Below are positions 11,210 to 23,971 of a DNA stretch of 64,000 bases, in pieces (the first letter of the stretch is position 1; every line of letters starts with the position of its first letter). A model generated the notes under the pieces. It saw only the letters and a program-made list of their open reading frames with translations. It ran no database searches and was not told the origin of the DNA. A program made the translations under genes and the position numbers. This stretch comes from Stenogyne calaminthoides (Eukaryota; Streptophyta; Magnoliopsida; Lamiales; Lamiaceae): the NCBI GenBank assembly GCA_037126765.1, contig JBBCBC010000031.1, positions 4,039,638-4,103,637 of the forward strand, written 5' to 3'.

Positions 11210-13610
11210 TTTTGAATATGACATATAAAGAATTAAACAATCAGATTGTTTAAAAAACATACACAACCCATTTGTTTAAACAACCTGATTTAAAACAACC
11301 TTATCGTGAATCTTTTAAAAATAAGTTATTTATTCTATTTTGAAGACTTAAAATTCAAAATTAATGTTTTCCTACTTAAAAAGAACTAATGCGAACTCCA
11401 TTTAAACTTTTGTATGGACAATCTTAATTTCATGGATAATATCGAAGACTTAAACAATTTGGTTGTTTAAACAACCCTGCTGTTTTTCATTAAGATTAAC
11501 TTATTTATTATATTTTGAATACTTAAAAGTCAAAATTGATTTTTCCTCACTAAAAAAGAACTAATTCATATTTGGTATTTTATTTGGACAACCTTAATCT
11601 CGTAAACAATACTGAAGACAAACAACTCAATTGTTTAAATAATTCAAGTTTAAACAACTTTGTTAACTATCACTAAAAATAAATTAACCATTCTATTTAA
11701 AGACTTAAAAGACAAAATTGATAGTTTCTCACTTAAAAGGAACCAACTCATACACCTTTTGAGCTTTTATATGAACAATTTTAATCTCATAAACAACGTT
11801 TAAATTTTTTTAACAACTCAGTTGTTTAATCAACTCAATTTAAATTATTTTATTGTTTATCATTAAAAAATAATTATCTATACTATGTATAAGACTTAAT
11901 CGTCATAACTGGAGTTTTATCACTTAAAAAGAAGTTAATTCTTACTCCTTTGTGTGAATAACATTGTTTTTTAAGCATGAGTGAAGTTTCAAACGACTCA
12001 GTTGTTAACAACTCAATTCTATAAAACTCTACTGTTTAACATTAAAAATAAGCCATTCATACAGTTTTTAAGACTTAAACATCAAAATTAAAGGCTTTTC
12101 AACTAAAAAGAAGTAATTCATACTCCACTTGAACTTTTGTTTGAACAATATTATGTTTTAAACAAGATTAGAGTTTTAAACAATCGGGTCGTTTAAAGAA
12201 TACGATTTTAAAAAAAATTTGTGTTTATCGATAAAAATAAGTTATCCATATTATTTTTAAGACGCAAACGTCAAAATTGAAAATTTTTCACTTAAAAGAA
12301 ATAATTCATAATTCGTTTGAACTTTTGTGTGAAGAGTATTGTCTTTTTAAAAAGATTGAAATTTTATTTTTTTAAACAACTCAACTGGTTAACAATAAAA
12401 AGCTAAAAATGAAGTTTTATCACCCAACAGTATGTAATTCATACTCTGTTTGAGCTTTCATGAGAATAATAACGAAGTATACACAACATTAAGATCTTAA
12501 ACAACCAAGAGTTGTTTAAACAAACCAATTTTAAACAACTTTGTTGTTTATTATTAAATATAAGTTATGTATATCATTTTTACGACTTAAAAGCTAAAAA
12601 TGAAGTTTTATCACTGAAAAGAATGTAATTTATACTCCATTTGACATTTTTTGAGAATAATAACGAAATATATACAATACTGAAGTCTTAATAACCAAGA
12701 ATCATTAAACAACCTCATTTTAAACAACCTTATTGTTTATTATTAAATATAAGTTATATATAGCATTTTGAAGAATTGAAAGCTAAAAATGAAGTTTTAT
12801 CACTCAAAAGTATGCAATTTATACTCTGTTTGACCTTGCGTGAGAACAATAATGAAGTATACACAACATTGAAGTCTTAAACAATCAAGAGTTGTTTAAA
12901 AAACTTAATTTTAAACAACCTCGTTGTTTATTATTAAATATAAGTTATCTTTATTATTTTGAAGACTTGAAAGCTAAAAGTGAAGTTTTATCACTCAACA
13001 ATATGTAATTCATACTCCATTTGACCTTTCACATGAACAATCACATGAACAATGACAAAGTATATGCGATACTGAAGTTTTAAACAGTCAAGAGTTGTTT
13101 AAACAACCTTGTTGTTTATTATTAAATGTAAGTTGTATATATCATTTTGAAGACTTAAGAGCTAAAATTGAAGTTTTATCACTCAAAAGTATGTAATTCA
13201 TACTCCATTTGACCTTTCACGTGAACAATAATAAAATATATGAAACACTGAAGTTTTAAACAACCAAGAGTTACTTAAACAACACAATTTTAAACAACCT
13301 CATTGTTTATTATTAGATATAAGTTATCTATATCATTTTGAGACTTGAAATCTATAAACGAAGTGTTATCATTCAAAAGTATGTAATTAATACTCTATTT
13401 GACCCTTCATGAGAATAATAACAAAGTATATACAATAGTAAAGTCCTAAACAACCAAGAGTTGTTTAAACAGCTCAATTTTAAACAACCTCGTTGTATTA
13501 TATTAAATATAAGTCATATATATCATTTTGAAGACTTGAAAGCTGAAAATGAAGTTTTATCATTCAAAAGTATGTAATTAATTAATACTCTATTTGACAT
13601 TTCGGGTACT
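11210..13610. repeat. Satellite-like tandem array, period about 185 bp, about 13 units
   Basis: Each unit contains, in order, the palindrome-rich segment gttgtttaaacaac, ttattattaaatataagtta, gaagacttaaaagctaaaa, gaagttttatcactcaaaag and tatgtaattcatactccatt. The gaagttttatcac block recurs near 12413, 12602, 12790, 12981, 13169, 13359 and 13550, a spacing of about 190. The equivalent segment farther left is spaced 176-192. Left-hand units are clearly more diverged than right-hand ones, and one unit near 12340-12410 is shortened. No protein is encoded. Confidence 0.88.
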
Positions 13611-16390
13611 ATATTTGATATATATACAAGGGGCGGGACCAATGAATATCAAGACTCGTCCTAGACTCAGCAGGATCCTCCCGGGTTTTTACTTGTCTCA
13701 AGCGGGATGGGTTCATTGCAGGCCTGTATATAAACTCGACCCATTGTCATCCCTAGTTATGTGTACATGTGTTTTACTAATTTAGTATTGATAATTAATT
13801 TATTAATTTTTATATTGAAGAGTTACACACACATTCATATAGTCATAAGGATACAACAATAATCAAGAAATGGAAACAATTCAACTAAATCTCATTCTGT
13901 TTCTACTGTACAGGGGTGTTTTATACCCATTTTACGTTATTAATAATACCATTTTTGCTGACCAAAAAAATAAAATTCAACTAAATCTCATGATTATAGG
14001 AATTTTTATAATTAAATAATATGTGTAGAATCTTTCATTATATGGTATTTTATTAATAAATTTTTATTATCACTAATATATTATCATTATTATTCAATTC
14101 TATCATAATTCGTTCAAAAAATTAGTATATCTCTTTTTATTAATTATTTGTGTCGGGTGAGTCATAATCAATTTGATTTTCTCGCTAGACTAACCTGCAA
14201 AAACTCTTTAAAAATTAATTGAAAATATTAACTCTTTAATTTCATAAATCGCAAGCTTACAAGAACTTGAAATAATTTACGATTAACAGTTAAAGAAAAT
14301 AATTAAATTGCTTAAAATATAAAATGCAAGTTTTCAAAAAAAAAGGTGTTACATAATTGGTTTAATAGTGGAAAATAGTGATATAAAACTATATACATTT
14401 TATATATCCCGATAAGAGAGTAAATTGTGTGCAATTTAATGCGCGAGCAAAAACTTGCTAAAGTTCTTAAAATCAAATTTAATTGACAAGAGACCAAACT
14501 GTCTAAAACTCTCAATTTGAGTCCTTCAAATCATGGCTCCTTGATAAGAGTAAAAATATCTCAACTTTTCAAATTATTACTCTTTGATATGAGTATAAAT
14601 TATCTAATAAATTTAAATGATAATTCCGTGACTCACGAACTTAAACTATATGTGGCTCAAACCTACATGATATAAATTGGATATGGCACACAACCAAAAC
14701 AAATTATGTTCTCTTGAATGAATTATACTATAACCCGATCCTCTTTATTGAGGCACGTAGGCAACTTAGAAATTCTTTAAGTTAAAATCATGATTCACTT
14801 GATTAATGATAGATTGAAGTTAAGAACAAATAAGAAATCAAAATACTTTCACACTTCATTCACTCCAGGGCAGAAATTTTTGTGAACAAGACATAAGTAA
14901 GCACGTACAAATTGTGTAAAATCAAATGATGACACATATATATATATGTATACATATTATAATAAAATTAAATTTACTACTTATATTTTGAGAATTTTTT
15001 TAAATTTTATTTTTAAATTAAATAGTTAAGTAATTTCTATTTAATATATACATTACAAAAAAAAAAAATCAAATTTCACAATATCTGGATAATCTTATTT
15101 GGTCAAAAAATAAATTGATTTACCATATATTGAGAGATATAAATAATATCTGGTCAAAATTGAAGGAAATAAAGAGAATCAATTAGATCAAATCAAATCA
15201 GATCAATTCTCAAATTATGTCAATCAACTTATCAATCATCAATCAAATCATGCCACATTAAATCATGCAATGTGGCTATGTGAAAAGGAAAAATATTAAG
15301 TTCCTCCACCTATAAATTGGGAATCTCTTTCTTCATCAAAACACATCGAGATCATAAATATTGAATACAATAAATTCGTACTTTAAGGGTGTTCTTCGTG
15401 AATTTAGAGACGTTCATCTAGAAAGTCTAAAAAATGGACCTTTAAATAAAAGCTCTTGAATAAAAGCTCTCAACTCTTGAATTAACATTGTAAATCTTTA
15501 AATCCAAGCTCGATTGAGTACAAGACAAAGATTTCACCCCCAAATCATCAAAAGTTAAAATTAAATTCAAAGAGAAGAAACGTAGGAGATTAAATTAGAG
15601 ACTATAAATTCATAAATAATTCTTGGTTTAGTTCGAAAAATTCAAACTGCAACATTCATAGTACCCTTTTTTTCTTATTGAAAGAAGAATCAAGACATTG
15701 AACTTACAGTGAGCATCAAATTGTTTATGTCAAAAAACCTATAAAATGTGAAAATTGAGGGTGATGACATGACCACCAAATTAATAATCTTGACGTTAAA
15801 AGATTGACAATAAATATTCACAAGTACAATAGTATGCTTAGGAGGAGAATTACAATAAAAGTAAGTGAGTGAGGTCGGAAATCTCACGTATTCTCATGCA
15901 AACCCTCTTCCTTTTATAGCCGTTGTTTCTTGCTCATTACTCCCATCTATTGAGGAATTTAGAGAAAATTATCGAGGTAATCTTGTGTAAATTGTCGCTT
16001 TCCGACTTGATCTTTCTTCAAATCGAACTTCAAAAATGTCGGAACATTAACTTTACTAGCAATAAAACATTCCTCAGAGAAAGTTGGTCTTTGTGTTTTC
16101 AAATAGGCGTTGGCTTTCCTTCCTCCCGCCCCCATGAACAGAAATAAAAAACCCCCACACTACTAATATCTTTTCCATATTTATTTCAATTTCATTTCCT
16201 AAATTCAAAATTACAGGAGGTAGAATTAATGATTCCCCACATGCCCACAATTAATGCACCAAATCGAAACCAAACAATCCCTACAAGGAAACAATATCAG
16301 CCCCTTTATCAATTTATCTATATTTAAGAAAATTATCAAACCCTTCACCCCTCAAAGATTTTACACAAATTCCCCCCCCCCCACCCCCAC
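13611..16390. other. AT-rich intergenic region upstream of the NPH3-type gene
   Basis: No gene could be supported. A small segment at about 13630-13763 (aggggcgggacc ... gtcatcccta) has hAT-MITE-like ends but no target duplication. Sequence at 15150-15560 (direct 'atcaaatca' repeats, a tataaattgg box near 15310, aataaa-like signals) resembles the middle of an LTR, but no termini were found. The last 250 bases are the probable promoter of the NPH3-type gene. Confidence 0.4.
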
Positions 16391-16393
16391 CCC

Positions 16394-16402
16394 CTATATA
16401 TT
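16394..16402 (+). promoter_or_regulatory. Probable TATA box of the NPH3-type gene
   Basis: The sequence ctatatatt follows a C-rich run (16371-16393) and lies about 50 bases before the ATG at 16445. Transcription would then begin around 16425-16430, giving a very short purine-rich leader (gaaagagagaaattgag). This is inference; the true start site is unknown. Confidence 0.5.
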
Positions 16403-16444
16403 ATTTCATAGAGAGAAATTAAAAAGAAAGAGAGAAATTGAGAT

Positions 16445-19400
16445 ATGACGGATTTTGGAGTGAGAAGATGGAAAGAATTAGGGGTGGTAAACACAATTTA
16501 TGAAGTAGAAAATGAAGATTCTTTATCATCATCATCTTCTATGCCCTCTTTGGAATCTTCACCTTCTCTCAATACCCCCAAAAATTCCAGGATGAAGGAA
16601 TCACGGTACAATTTTTTTTTTTAAATTTATTTCTTGAATGCAGATCTCTCTTTTTTTTTTAGCAATGGTTTAATTTAGAGTAATTTCGACTAAATTGTTT
16701 TATCAGAGTTGTTGTTTCGTAAATGAATCAAATTCTGATTAAAATTGAATCTAAATTGCATCAGTTCAATTGGGTAATGAATCAAATTTTGGTCAAAAAA
16801 TAGAGTCTAAATTGCATCAGTGCGAATGAATCAAATTTTGGTCAAAATTGAGTCTACATTGGTATTTGCTATTTTTTCACTATTTTGTTTCTGAGATATT
16901 TCATGTTTTATATATATATATATTTAAATCTAATTTGTTATGTGATTGGGTCAGGTCGAGAAGTGATCCAGACGTGGTGATACATGTTCAGGGCTCATGT
17001 TTTCGCCTTCATAAGGTAATTGTTTATGCAATTTTGATTCACGTTTTAATTTAAATTATTTGTTTAATTGGGAAAATTCTGGCATTGGGAATTGCTATCA
17101 AGATATTTTATAGATTTGAGGTTTGATGGTGAAATAAAATTGATGACTATCCGATTCGTGTTTCTTTTTTCGGCAAACTGTTTTGATGGTGAATTAATTA
17201 AATCGAATTCATGTCTGAATTTCTTTTAAATATATTAACCCTACTTCTTTTTTACAGAACTCTGTTTTTTTTTTCGTACTTCCATCCTATAATAATAAAA
17301 TATTATAAATATAAATATTGAAGTTTGTTGGGTAGGTGAATACGATCTTCAAATTCTTCTGACTACATTTCTTTAGTAAAATTCAGCACGCACAGCTGTA
17401 GATTCCTTTGGTAGAAAGAAAATTAAGGAAATGAATCAAATGATATGTATAGGTAAGTTATAAAATGGTGAATTTTCAGTAATCTGTCAATGTTAGTACT
17501 ATGGTAATAGAGAATAATCTAAAATTTCGAATACTAGAGAGGATCGTAAATAAATTTATTTAATTTCGGCCGGTAATAATAATAATGAATTTCGAATACT
17601 TTCTTCAAAAAATTAGTCGGCCCCATATCCAATTAAAGATAAAAAAAAATTAATCAGAGTAGGTCTTTTGTGCACCTTATACACAATACAATTAAGTTAC
17701 ATTTCTTAAACATGTAACTTGTTTACATTAAATTATGCATCACTTTTAACTAAAACATATTGCATGTTTCAATTTAAAAAGTTGTACGTTTTAATTAAAT
17801 TGCACAATACACCTGCAACATACAAGATTTTGCTATTTATCAATATATTAAACTATTATTTATTCAATTTTCACATGCTACAACAATAAGTAAGAGTATT
17901 ATGTAATTTGGATTTGGATCCTGTGATATCACCGTATTGTGCAGTGAATTCGCGGGTCTATAATTTGTTTTTTAATTGAATAGAATAATTTTGTATTGTA
18001 TTAAATTTAAATACATTATAAACTCACGTGGATCTACAGTGCAGTACGGTGTTATACGATACATGACCCAAATCCATGTTATTTTGTTAACACGAATAAA
18101 TGTGTTGAAAGATGTTTGTAAATAGGGATGAAAAAGAAATAACGCCGCATTTACTCTATTTCACAGGACGTATTAATAGCACGAAGCGCCTACTTGAAAC
18201 GTCACCTATCCGAAATCCCGGAACTAACCCTCTCCCCTCCGTTAAACATAACGCCCCAAACATTCACACTGGTAACGGACTTCTGTTACGGGACCCACAT
18301 CGCAGTTACTCCATTCAACGTGGCGGCGCTTCTATTGGCGGCCGAGTTGCTAGACATGACGGAGACTGACGGCAGCGGCGACGAAAACTTGAGGCAGATA
18401 ACGGAAGACTATTTCCGTCGCGTTGTCGCCGTTACTAAAGAGTGCGCGACCATTGTGCTGCGGTCGTGTTTCCCGCTTCTCCCTGAAGCCGAAACGACGG
18501 CGTTTCTCGTTAGCAGGTGCGTTGAGGCGTTAAGTTTAACGGCGGAAGATGACGACGACGTTGGCTATTTGGAGGGATTCAAGAGTATAAGGATTGAGGA
18601 TCTGAAATTGATAGTGGAGACCGTTAGTCAACGGTTGACGGACCGTCACGATGTGTTATACAGAATCATTGATACGTTTCTCAAGGTATGTGGGCCACAT
18701 CTAATTTAAATTTTGTTTATGTGTGTCTATTTAATTTATTTTCTTATTAAATTTATGTGTGACTAGGGCCCCTGATTATATATATATATATATACATTGT
18801 AATATTATTAAAGATAATTGATAGTTGAGATGGTTCCATGCATATGTCTTTGTAGGCAAAGTTTCGTATGAAACGGTTTAAAATCTGTATTTCATCTTAT
18901 TCTTGAAAAATTAATACTATAACAACTATATAGTATTAGTTTACACAATAATAATAAGATGAGTGGTGTATCAGAAACCGATTCACATAAAAATTTCAAA
19001 TCTTTTGTATATCTAGTTTGTCGATATTAAGCTTTAGGGTTTAGGGTGGGAATGTCCTGTTTAAATTATGCTTTATATAGAATAATTATTCAATTATTAT
19101 TTTATTCTTAATTATCTTGTGATTTTTATAAAACGAGAAGAAGATCAATTTTTTTTTTGTTAATTAGATTAGTAGTTTATTCATTTTTTCTAAATATTTA
19201 ACTGTAATTTTTTGTTGATTTGATTTATTGAGTTTGAAAAAAAAGTTAATAATACATCTCATTTTATTTATTTAACTAATGAAATAATCCTTGCATTATT
19301 TTGCTACGTGTCTTTCAAATTGTTGGATCGACTCTGATTTTAATTGGCGCATCAATCACTAATGATGAAAATAGCACCACTTAAATAGTGTAAGAATTGA

Positions 19401-20885
19401 TAATATTTAAAAAATGTGATTAAATTGTAAAAATGTAAAACTTTCAGTTAATTAGTTTTTTTTTTACAATTAACCCTAGATAAAGTCTTTGTATAAGTCC
19501 GGTGTACTATGTTACTTAAACGGTATTAGTTGTTTTCAATGAATCATATTACCAAATATTAATTACTTTCATTGCATAATATTTATTATTTTCATTGAAA
19601 AGTAATATTTGTTGTGTACAGTTGCCATACAAATTATGTACAAATGACTTACTTTTGAACATATAATTAGAGTGAGTATTATGTGCATTCAGGTGCACCA
19701 TACATTCATAGTTCATTTTAAAACTATGCAACTTGTTATATTGAAAGATGCAAATTGTTTAAATTGAATCGTGCAATTATTTTTGCATATTATTAATTGC
19801 ACGGTTGGTTCGGTATAAACAAATTATATCTTTCAATCAGTATAACAAATTATTTGGTTCTAAAATACACTATAAGTGCACGGTGCACCTAAATACATAC
19901 AAGACTTATCCTATTATTTATCAAATTTATGAATTGTCAAGTGACATGAAGTGAGAAAGAGTTGTTAAAACTTGTTCACCGTGAATTTTTTTTTTTTTAC
20001 GACATACTCTTTAGTAATATAAGTCACACACTTTAGTATTATAAGTCACACCCTATAGTTATCACTATCGTCACACCCTTCATTTTTATGAATAATACTC
20101 TTTATAGTAAAAAATTATCTAATTTGAAACGGATGCAGGAAAACATGGGAAGAATAACGGAAGACGAGAAAATCCAAATATGCAACTACATAGACTGCAG
20201 CATACTATCCCCCGACCTCATAATGCACGCAGTGCAAAACCCCAGAATGCCCCTACGCTTCGTCGTCCAAGCCATGTTCCTCCAGCAACTCGACACCCGC
20301 CGCTCCCTAGTCTCCGCCGCCGCCGACCCCCACCACCACCGCCGCCTCCCGCAGCCCAAAGACTCCGCCGCCACCACCCTCGGCGCCATCCTCGAGCGCG
20401 ACGCCGCCCTGCGCCAGGTGTCGCAGCTCAAGGCCGTCATGAGCGCCACCAACTCCCGAATCCAGACTCTGGAGAAAGAACTCAGCGGCATGAAGAAGCT
20501 CCTGACCGAGTCGGAGATCGTTGACACCCGAGTCGACTCGGCCAGGTCAGCGAGTTTCCGGTTCAGCTCAGAGGGTACTAACAAGGTGGATAGGGGCCAG
20601 GTGGGGTCCATGTCTTCGTTGAGCTACCGGGACGCGACTAAGAAGGTAGGGGCAAAAGTGTCATCTTCGTCGGATTTGACGCCGTCGGAGGGGAGCCCCG
20701 CCGGCGCCGGCGGCGAGAAGAACTTCGGCCGAAGGATGATGAACGGGTTAAAAAGCGCGTTTCGGTTGCAGAAGAAGCGTGAGAGCAAAAGTGGTGAGAA
20801 GATGGAAACGGGAGATGGGGATGAGGGTAAAGTAGTCATTGTGAAAAAGGATCGTGCTTCTCACGTGCGCAACGCTTCTGTCTAG
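16445..20885 (+). CDS. BTB/POZ - NPH3 domain protein (NPH3/RPT2-like family, short subgroup), 4 exons, 495 aa
   Basis: Exons are 16445-16605, 16955-17015, 18167-18685 and 20139-20885; every intron has GT...AG ends and the joined frame stays open to TAG at 20883. The start is MTDFGVRRWKELG. The BTB/POZ domain covers about residues 55-150 (SDPDVVIHVQGSCFRLHK, DVLIARSAYLKRHL, FCYGTHIAVTPFNVAALLLAAELLDMTE). NPH3-family sequence follows, with DVLYRIIDTFLK at the exon 3/4 junction and CNYIDCSILSPDLIMHAVQN and MPLRFVVQAMFLQQ after it. A coiled coil (about 332-370) precedes a basic, Ser/Lys-rich tail ending SHVRNASV. Relatives are plasma-membrane-associated adaptors, in some cases for CUL3 E3 ligases, in phototropin or auxin-transport signalling; the exact role of this protein is unknown. 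At 495 aa it is shorter than NPH3 itself (about 745 aa), resembling short Arabidopsis members such as At3g49900 (recalled resemblance only). Exon 4 is far more GC-rich than its surroundings. Introns 2 and 3 carry MITEs. Confidence 0.93.
17657..17833. mobile_element. Mutator-like MITE (family member 2) in intron 2 of the NPH3-type gene
   Basis: The left end is gagtaggtcttttgtgcacc; the right end read on the minus strand is gcaaaatcttgtatgttgca. The flanks aattaatca (17648-17656) and tatttatca (17834-17842) match at seven of nine positions. The element is diverged, so the insertion is old. It lies away from both splice sites of the intron. Confidence 0.65.
19670..19911. mobile_element. Mutator-like MITE (family member 3) in intron 3 of the NPH3-type gene
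   Basis: The left end gagtgagtattatgtgcatt and right end (minus strand) ggataagtcttgtatgtatt match the family. The arm ...gtgcacggtgcacct is present near 19877-19890. The flanking 9-mers agree poorly, so the target duplication is not confirmed. Confidence 0.65.
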
Positions 20886-21122
20886 AGTTTCGGCGTTTAA
20901 GTAATTTCGTAATAATTTCAATTAACTTGTGAATTACATAGATTGTGAATTATGATGCATTTGTTTCTAGACTTTTAGTGCAGAAATTTAGGTTTTATTT
21001 TTTTTTTTTTTTTACTAATCTTTTTCATCTACATATTATTTGAATTGACCCATTTTATGCAATGGTAGTTTGGATTTTTTTTTTTAAGGGAGTAGTTTCG
21101 ATTGTTTAAGCTTGAAAGTAGA
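20886..21122. other. 3' flank of the NPH3-type gene
   Basis: This is the likely 3' untranslated region, AT-rich with T runs at about 20999-21014 and 21075-21086. No canonical AATAAA signal was found close to the stop codon, so the polyadenylation site cannot be placed. Confidence 0.4.
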
Positions 21123-21363
21123 GCCATGATTAGGGGGGGGAATATGCCAGACTACACGACAGGGGTCTACGACAAAGCCTACTAAAGCTTGGCTCGACTC
21201 GTTTAGTAATCAAGTCAAACTTATGCATTTTTAAAAGCCTATTTACTTAAATAAGCCAGACTTGAGTTTTTTCATAGGTCTTTTAAGCTCAACATGCCGA
21301 CCTATTTAACTATATATATAATTATATAATTGTAAATAATATATTAATAACATAGATAATATT

Positions 21364-22994
21364 TGTTGGGATATTTTAGTTTTGATGAATTATGCCAAAA
21401 CATTATCAACTTGTGTTATTTAAGCTAATCTACAGATAACAAGTTGAGGGGGAACAAGAGAACAAATTAAGGGCGAACTAATGAAATCAGACAAAGATGA
21501 TCAAGATTAGATGAGGCTGTAGACAAGACTGATCGAGATTAGATGAGTAGGATGAGTTCCGAGTTAACTGTTAAGTTGGACAAAATCAGAAGAGAAGAAA
21601 AGTTAAGCCAGCTAATCAGAAGAGGCAAGTCACCTGATCAGATGACCATATCAGAAGACCTGATCACATGACCAGATCGTAAGACCCGATCGATGACCGT
21701 AACGCAGATGAACTAATCGATGACTGTAAGAGCCGATTAGCTCAAACAGATCAAAAGAAAAGGTTGTTAATCGTAAGAGAACAAATAAGATCGACGAGAT
21801 CGACGCGGATCGAGATCGACGTGATCAAGATCGATAAGGTTGAAAAAAATCGTAACAAGATCGATGAGAAGAAGTCGCCGATTCGATGTCCTCGTGAAGA
21901 CAAGTCGTCTGAAGACAAGTCATCTAAAGGCATGTTCATCGAACTGTATCATCGATGATCGTGTAACCCGAGAGTCAAGAAGTTGAAAGTAACTCGAGGG
22001 TCAAGAGTGCAAGCCGACCAAGGTCGATGTTTGAAGTCAAGAACCGAACTCAAGAAGTCTCGAGTGTCAAGATGCCTAATCGCATAAGATCCATCAAGAG
22101 AAGTCTGTTGAATCAAGAATCCTGAAGACTCAGAAGATCTTGAAGATTATAGCCGTTAGATTCAGCTGACGTGGACCAATGAGAGGAAGACAACCAGCCT
22201 GACAAAGCTGCAGAACTTACATAATAGTATGGATTTGAATGTGACTTTCTCCAACGGTAACATTCAAATCCACACAATAAATACAAGTTCTTCCATCATT
22301 TTAAGTGTGGAAAAATGCGTGAAACATCCATCAAGCTACAAAGTCAAATCATCTAGCATTTCCACCATAGAACACTGAACAAGAAATACACGCATATATT
22401 CAAGAGTGTTCTATCCTAGATCTAAGCACAAATGTAATATCCTAAGCTTAGAGAGATTTTCCCAACCTTAGCATTGAGGCTAAACAAATGTAAGGGAAAA
22501 TCTCAACCTAGTTGGAGACAACACCAAACCCAAACCCATTCTTAAGAGAGTTAGTGGTTAAGTGAGGTAGTTGAAGAGGCAATCCCGTGGAGGGTGATAA
22601 GTCCAGGGGCGAACCCGTGAGGGTGATAAGTCCAGTTGATAGGCAATCCCGTGAGAGAGATAAGTCCCGAGAGAGTGAGAACTCATTAAACATCTGTAGG
22701 CAATCCCGTCGAGGGAGATAAGTCCCGTTTGAGTGAGAGCTCGATAAATATCTGTTGGTTAAGGAATTTCCCTGTGGAAAAGGGAGAGTGGACGTAGGAG
22801 CTTAGGTCTTTGAACCACTATACTTTGTTGTGTCTTTATTGCTTCATGTTCTTACTTGTCATATGCATTTGATTATAAGCAAAACACATCATTTGGTTTA
22901 AAAGCAAAAATTTGGAATCACTCCTCCCTCACCCTTGTTTTATATGCATTATATGATTTTTCCGCATTACATTGGTTTTTCACCGGGACCAACA
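21364..22994 (+). mobile_element. Solo LTR (type A, 1631 bp) with perfect target duplication
   Basis: It starts tgttgggatattttag and ends gggaccaaca. The pentamer atatt flanks it on both sides (21359-21363 and 22995-22999). It shares its first 90 bases, its middle (ccaacggtaa-attcaaatcc, the ataaatac TATA-like box near 22276) and its 'cccgtgagggagataagtcc' repeats with the LTR at 8875-10180. It is about 300 bp longer, mainly in the region rich in gatcgac/agatcg motifs (21540-22140). Confidence 0.88.
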
Positions 22995-23113
22995 ATATTT
23001 AATACTAATAAACAATAATAATATATATCTAAGCAAATGCAAGTAACACAACACTATAATTATTAACTTTTATAATGCTTTAAATATTCTAGCAACTATT
23101 CACTTTTATAATA

Positions 23114-23971
23114 TGTTGTGCTCTCCATAAAGCCGGTCAAAGTCAACTCGCCACGTGTTCGCCGGGCGAGCACGTGGACCAATACACAAGAAGGAGGGCC
23201 GATTAAGCGCAAAGGAGCTTCGCCACGTAGGCGTAGCACGTAGAGGCGGCCAACAACGCAGCACGCGAGCTCGCCACATTAGGCGAACCCGCTCGACAAA
23301 ATCCTCCCCCACCCCAACTGGCGAAGCGGAGTGTTTGACCGGGGGCCCACGAGACATGCTCGCCAGTTAGGTGAGCCCACAATGGGGACCAGAGCTGAAG
23401 TAATGGGGAGACAAAGAAGATCAAGACAAGTCCAAACTCTTCTCTCCATCATAAGTAAATCCATTCCCGCATGATTTACCACCTGGGGAACCAATGCACC
23501 TACATACCAGGCGAGCACACGAGGCAAAAGACTCCATACCCTAAATCAAACCATGGTCAACCATAAAGAGCCGAGCACCGCCAGTAAAGCAAAGAAAGCA
23601 CGACTTACTTAACAAAATACAGTCACCGCTAAGCTAAAGGACAACTGGACGAGTACCAGTAGAAAACTTCAAGTATAAGAAAGGACAGGTGGCGACCATA
23701 GAAGGCATCAGGGACACATGACATAACCTCGTGTAATCTTGCATGTCAAGAAATAGCCAGCTCATGCTAGGCAAGACAACACATGCTTGCCAAACTAGTA
23801 TAAATAGACCCTCAGATGCCAAATAAAGGGATCACAAATTGTCCCCCTGTCTACTGTGTTACTTGTTTTCCCTCTCACACTAACAAGTGTGCTCGTCACA
23901 CATATCTTGTTTGTTACGTTGTCAAATACATAACGCCACATCATAATTTTCACATAAGATGACTAACAACA
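23114..23971 (+). mobile_element. Solo LTR (type B, 858 bp)
   Basis: It starts tgttgtgctctcc and ends gactaacaaca, giving TGTTG/CAACA inverted ends. The pentamer taata flanks it at 23109-23113 and 23972-23976. It is GC-rich compared with its host, with a tataaatag box near 23799 and aataaag near 23824, a spacing normal for an LTR promoter and polyadenylation signal. The open frames inside are incidental. The orientation call rests on those two signals. A Ty3-gypsy or copia origin cannot be decided without internal sequence. Confidence 0.8.

Noticed and set aside
13630..13763. Possible 130-bp hAT MITE (aggggcgggacc ... gtcatcccta)
   Set aside because: Ends pair only loosely and no 8-bp duplication was found.
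15150..15560. LTR-like stretch with TATA-like box and polyadenylation-like signals
   Set aside because: No TG...CA ends, inverted termini or duplication could be located.
18112..18369. Open frame crossing the start of exon 3
   Set aside because: It is out of frame with the BTB domain and reads through the intron 2 acceptor.
20180..20611. Overlapping open frames on both strands inside exon 4 of the NPH3-type gene
   Set aside because: They are shadows created by GC-rich coding sequence; the spliced frame carries the recognisable NPH3 motifs.
23106..23527. Arg/Pro-rich open frames on both strands
   Set aside because: They lie inside a solo LTR with perfect target duplication.
23114..23940. 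Alternative right border for the type B solo LTR at cgccaca
   Set aside because: The border at 23971 gives both longer inverted ends (TGTTG/CAACA) and a perfect taata duplication.
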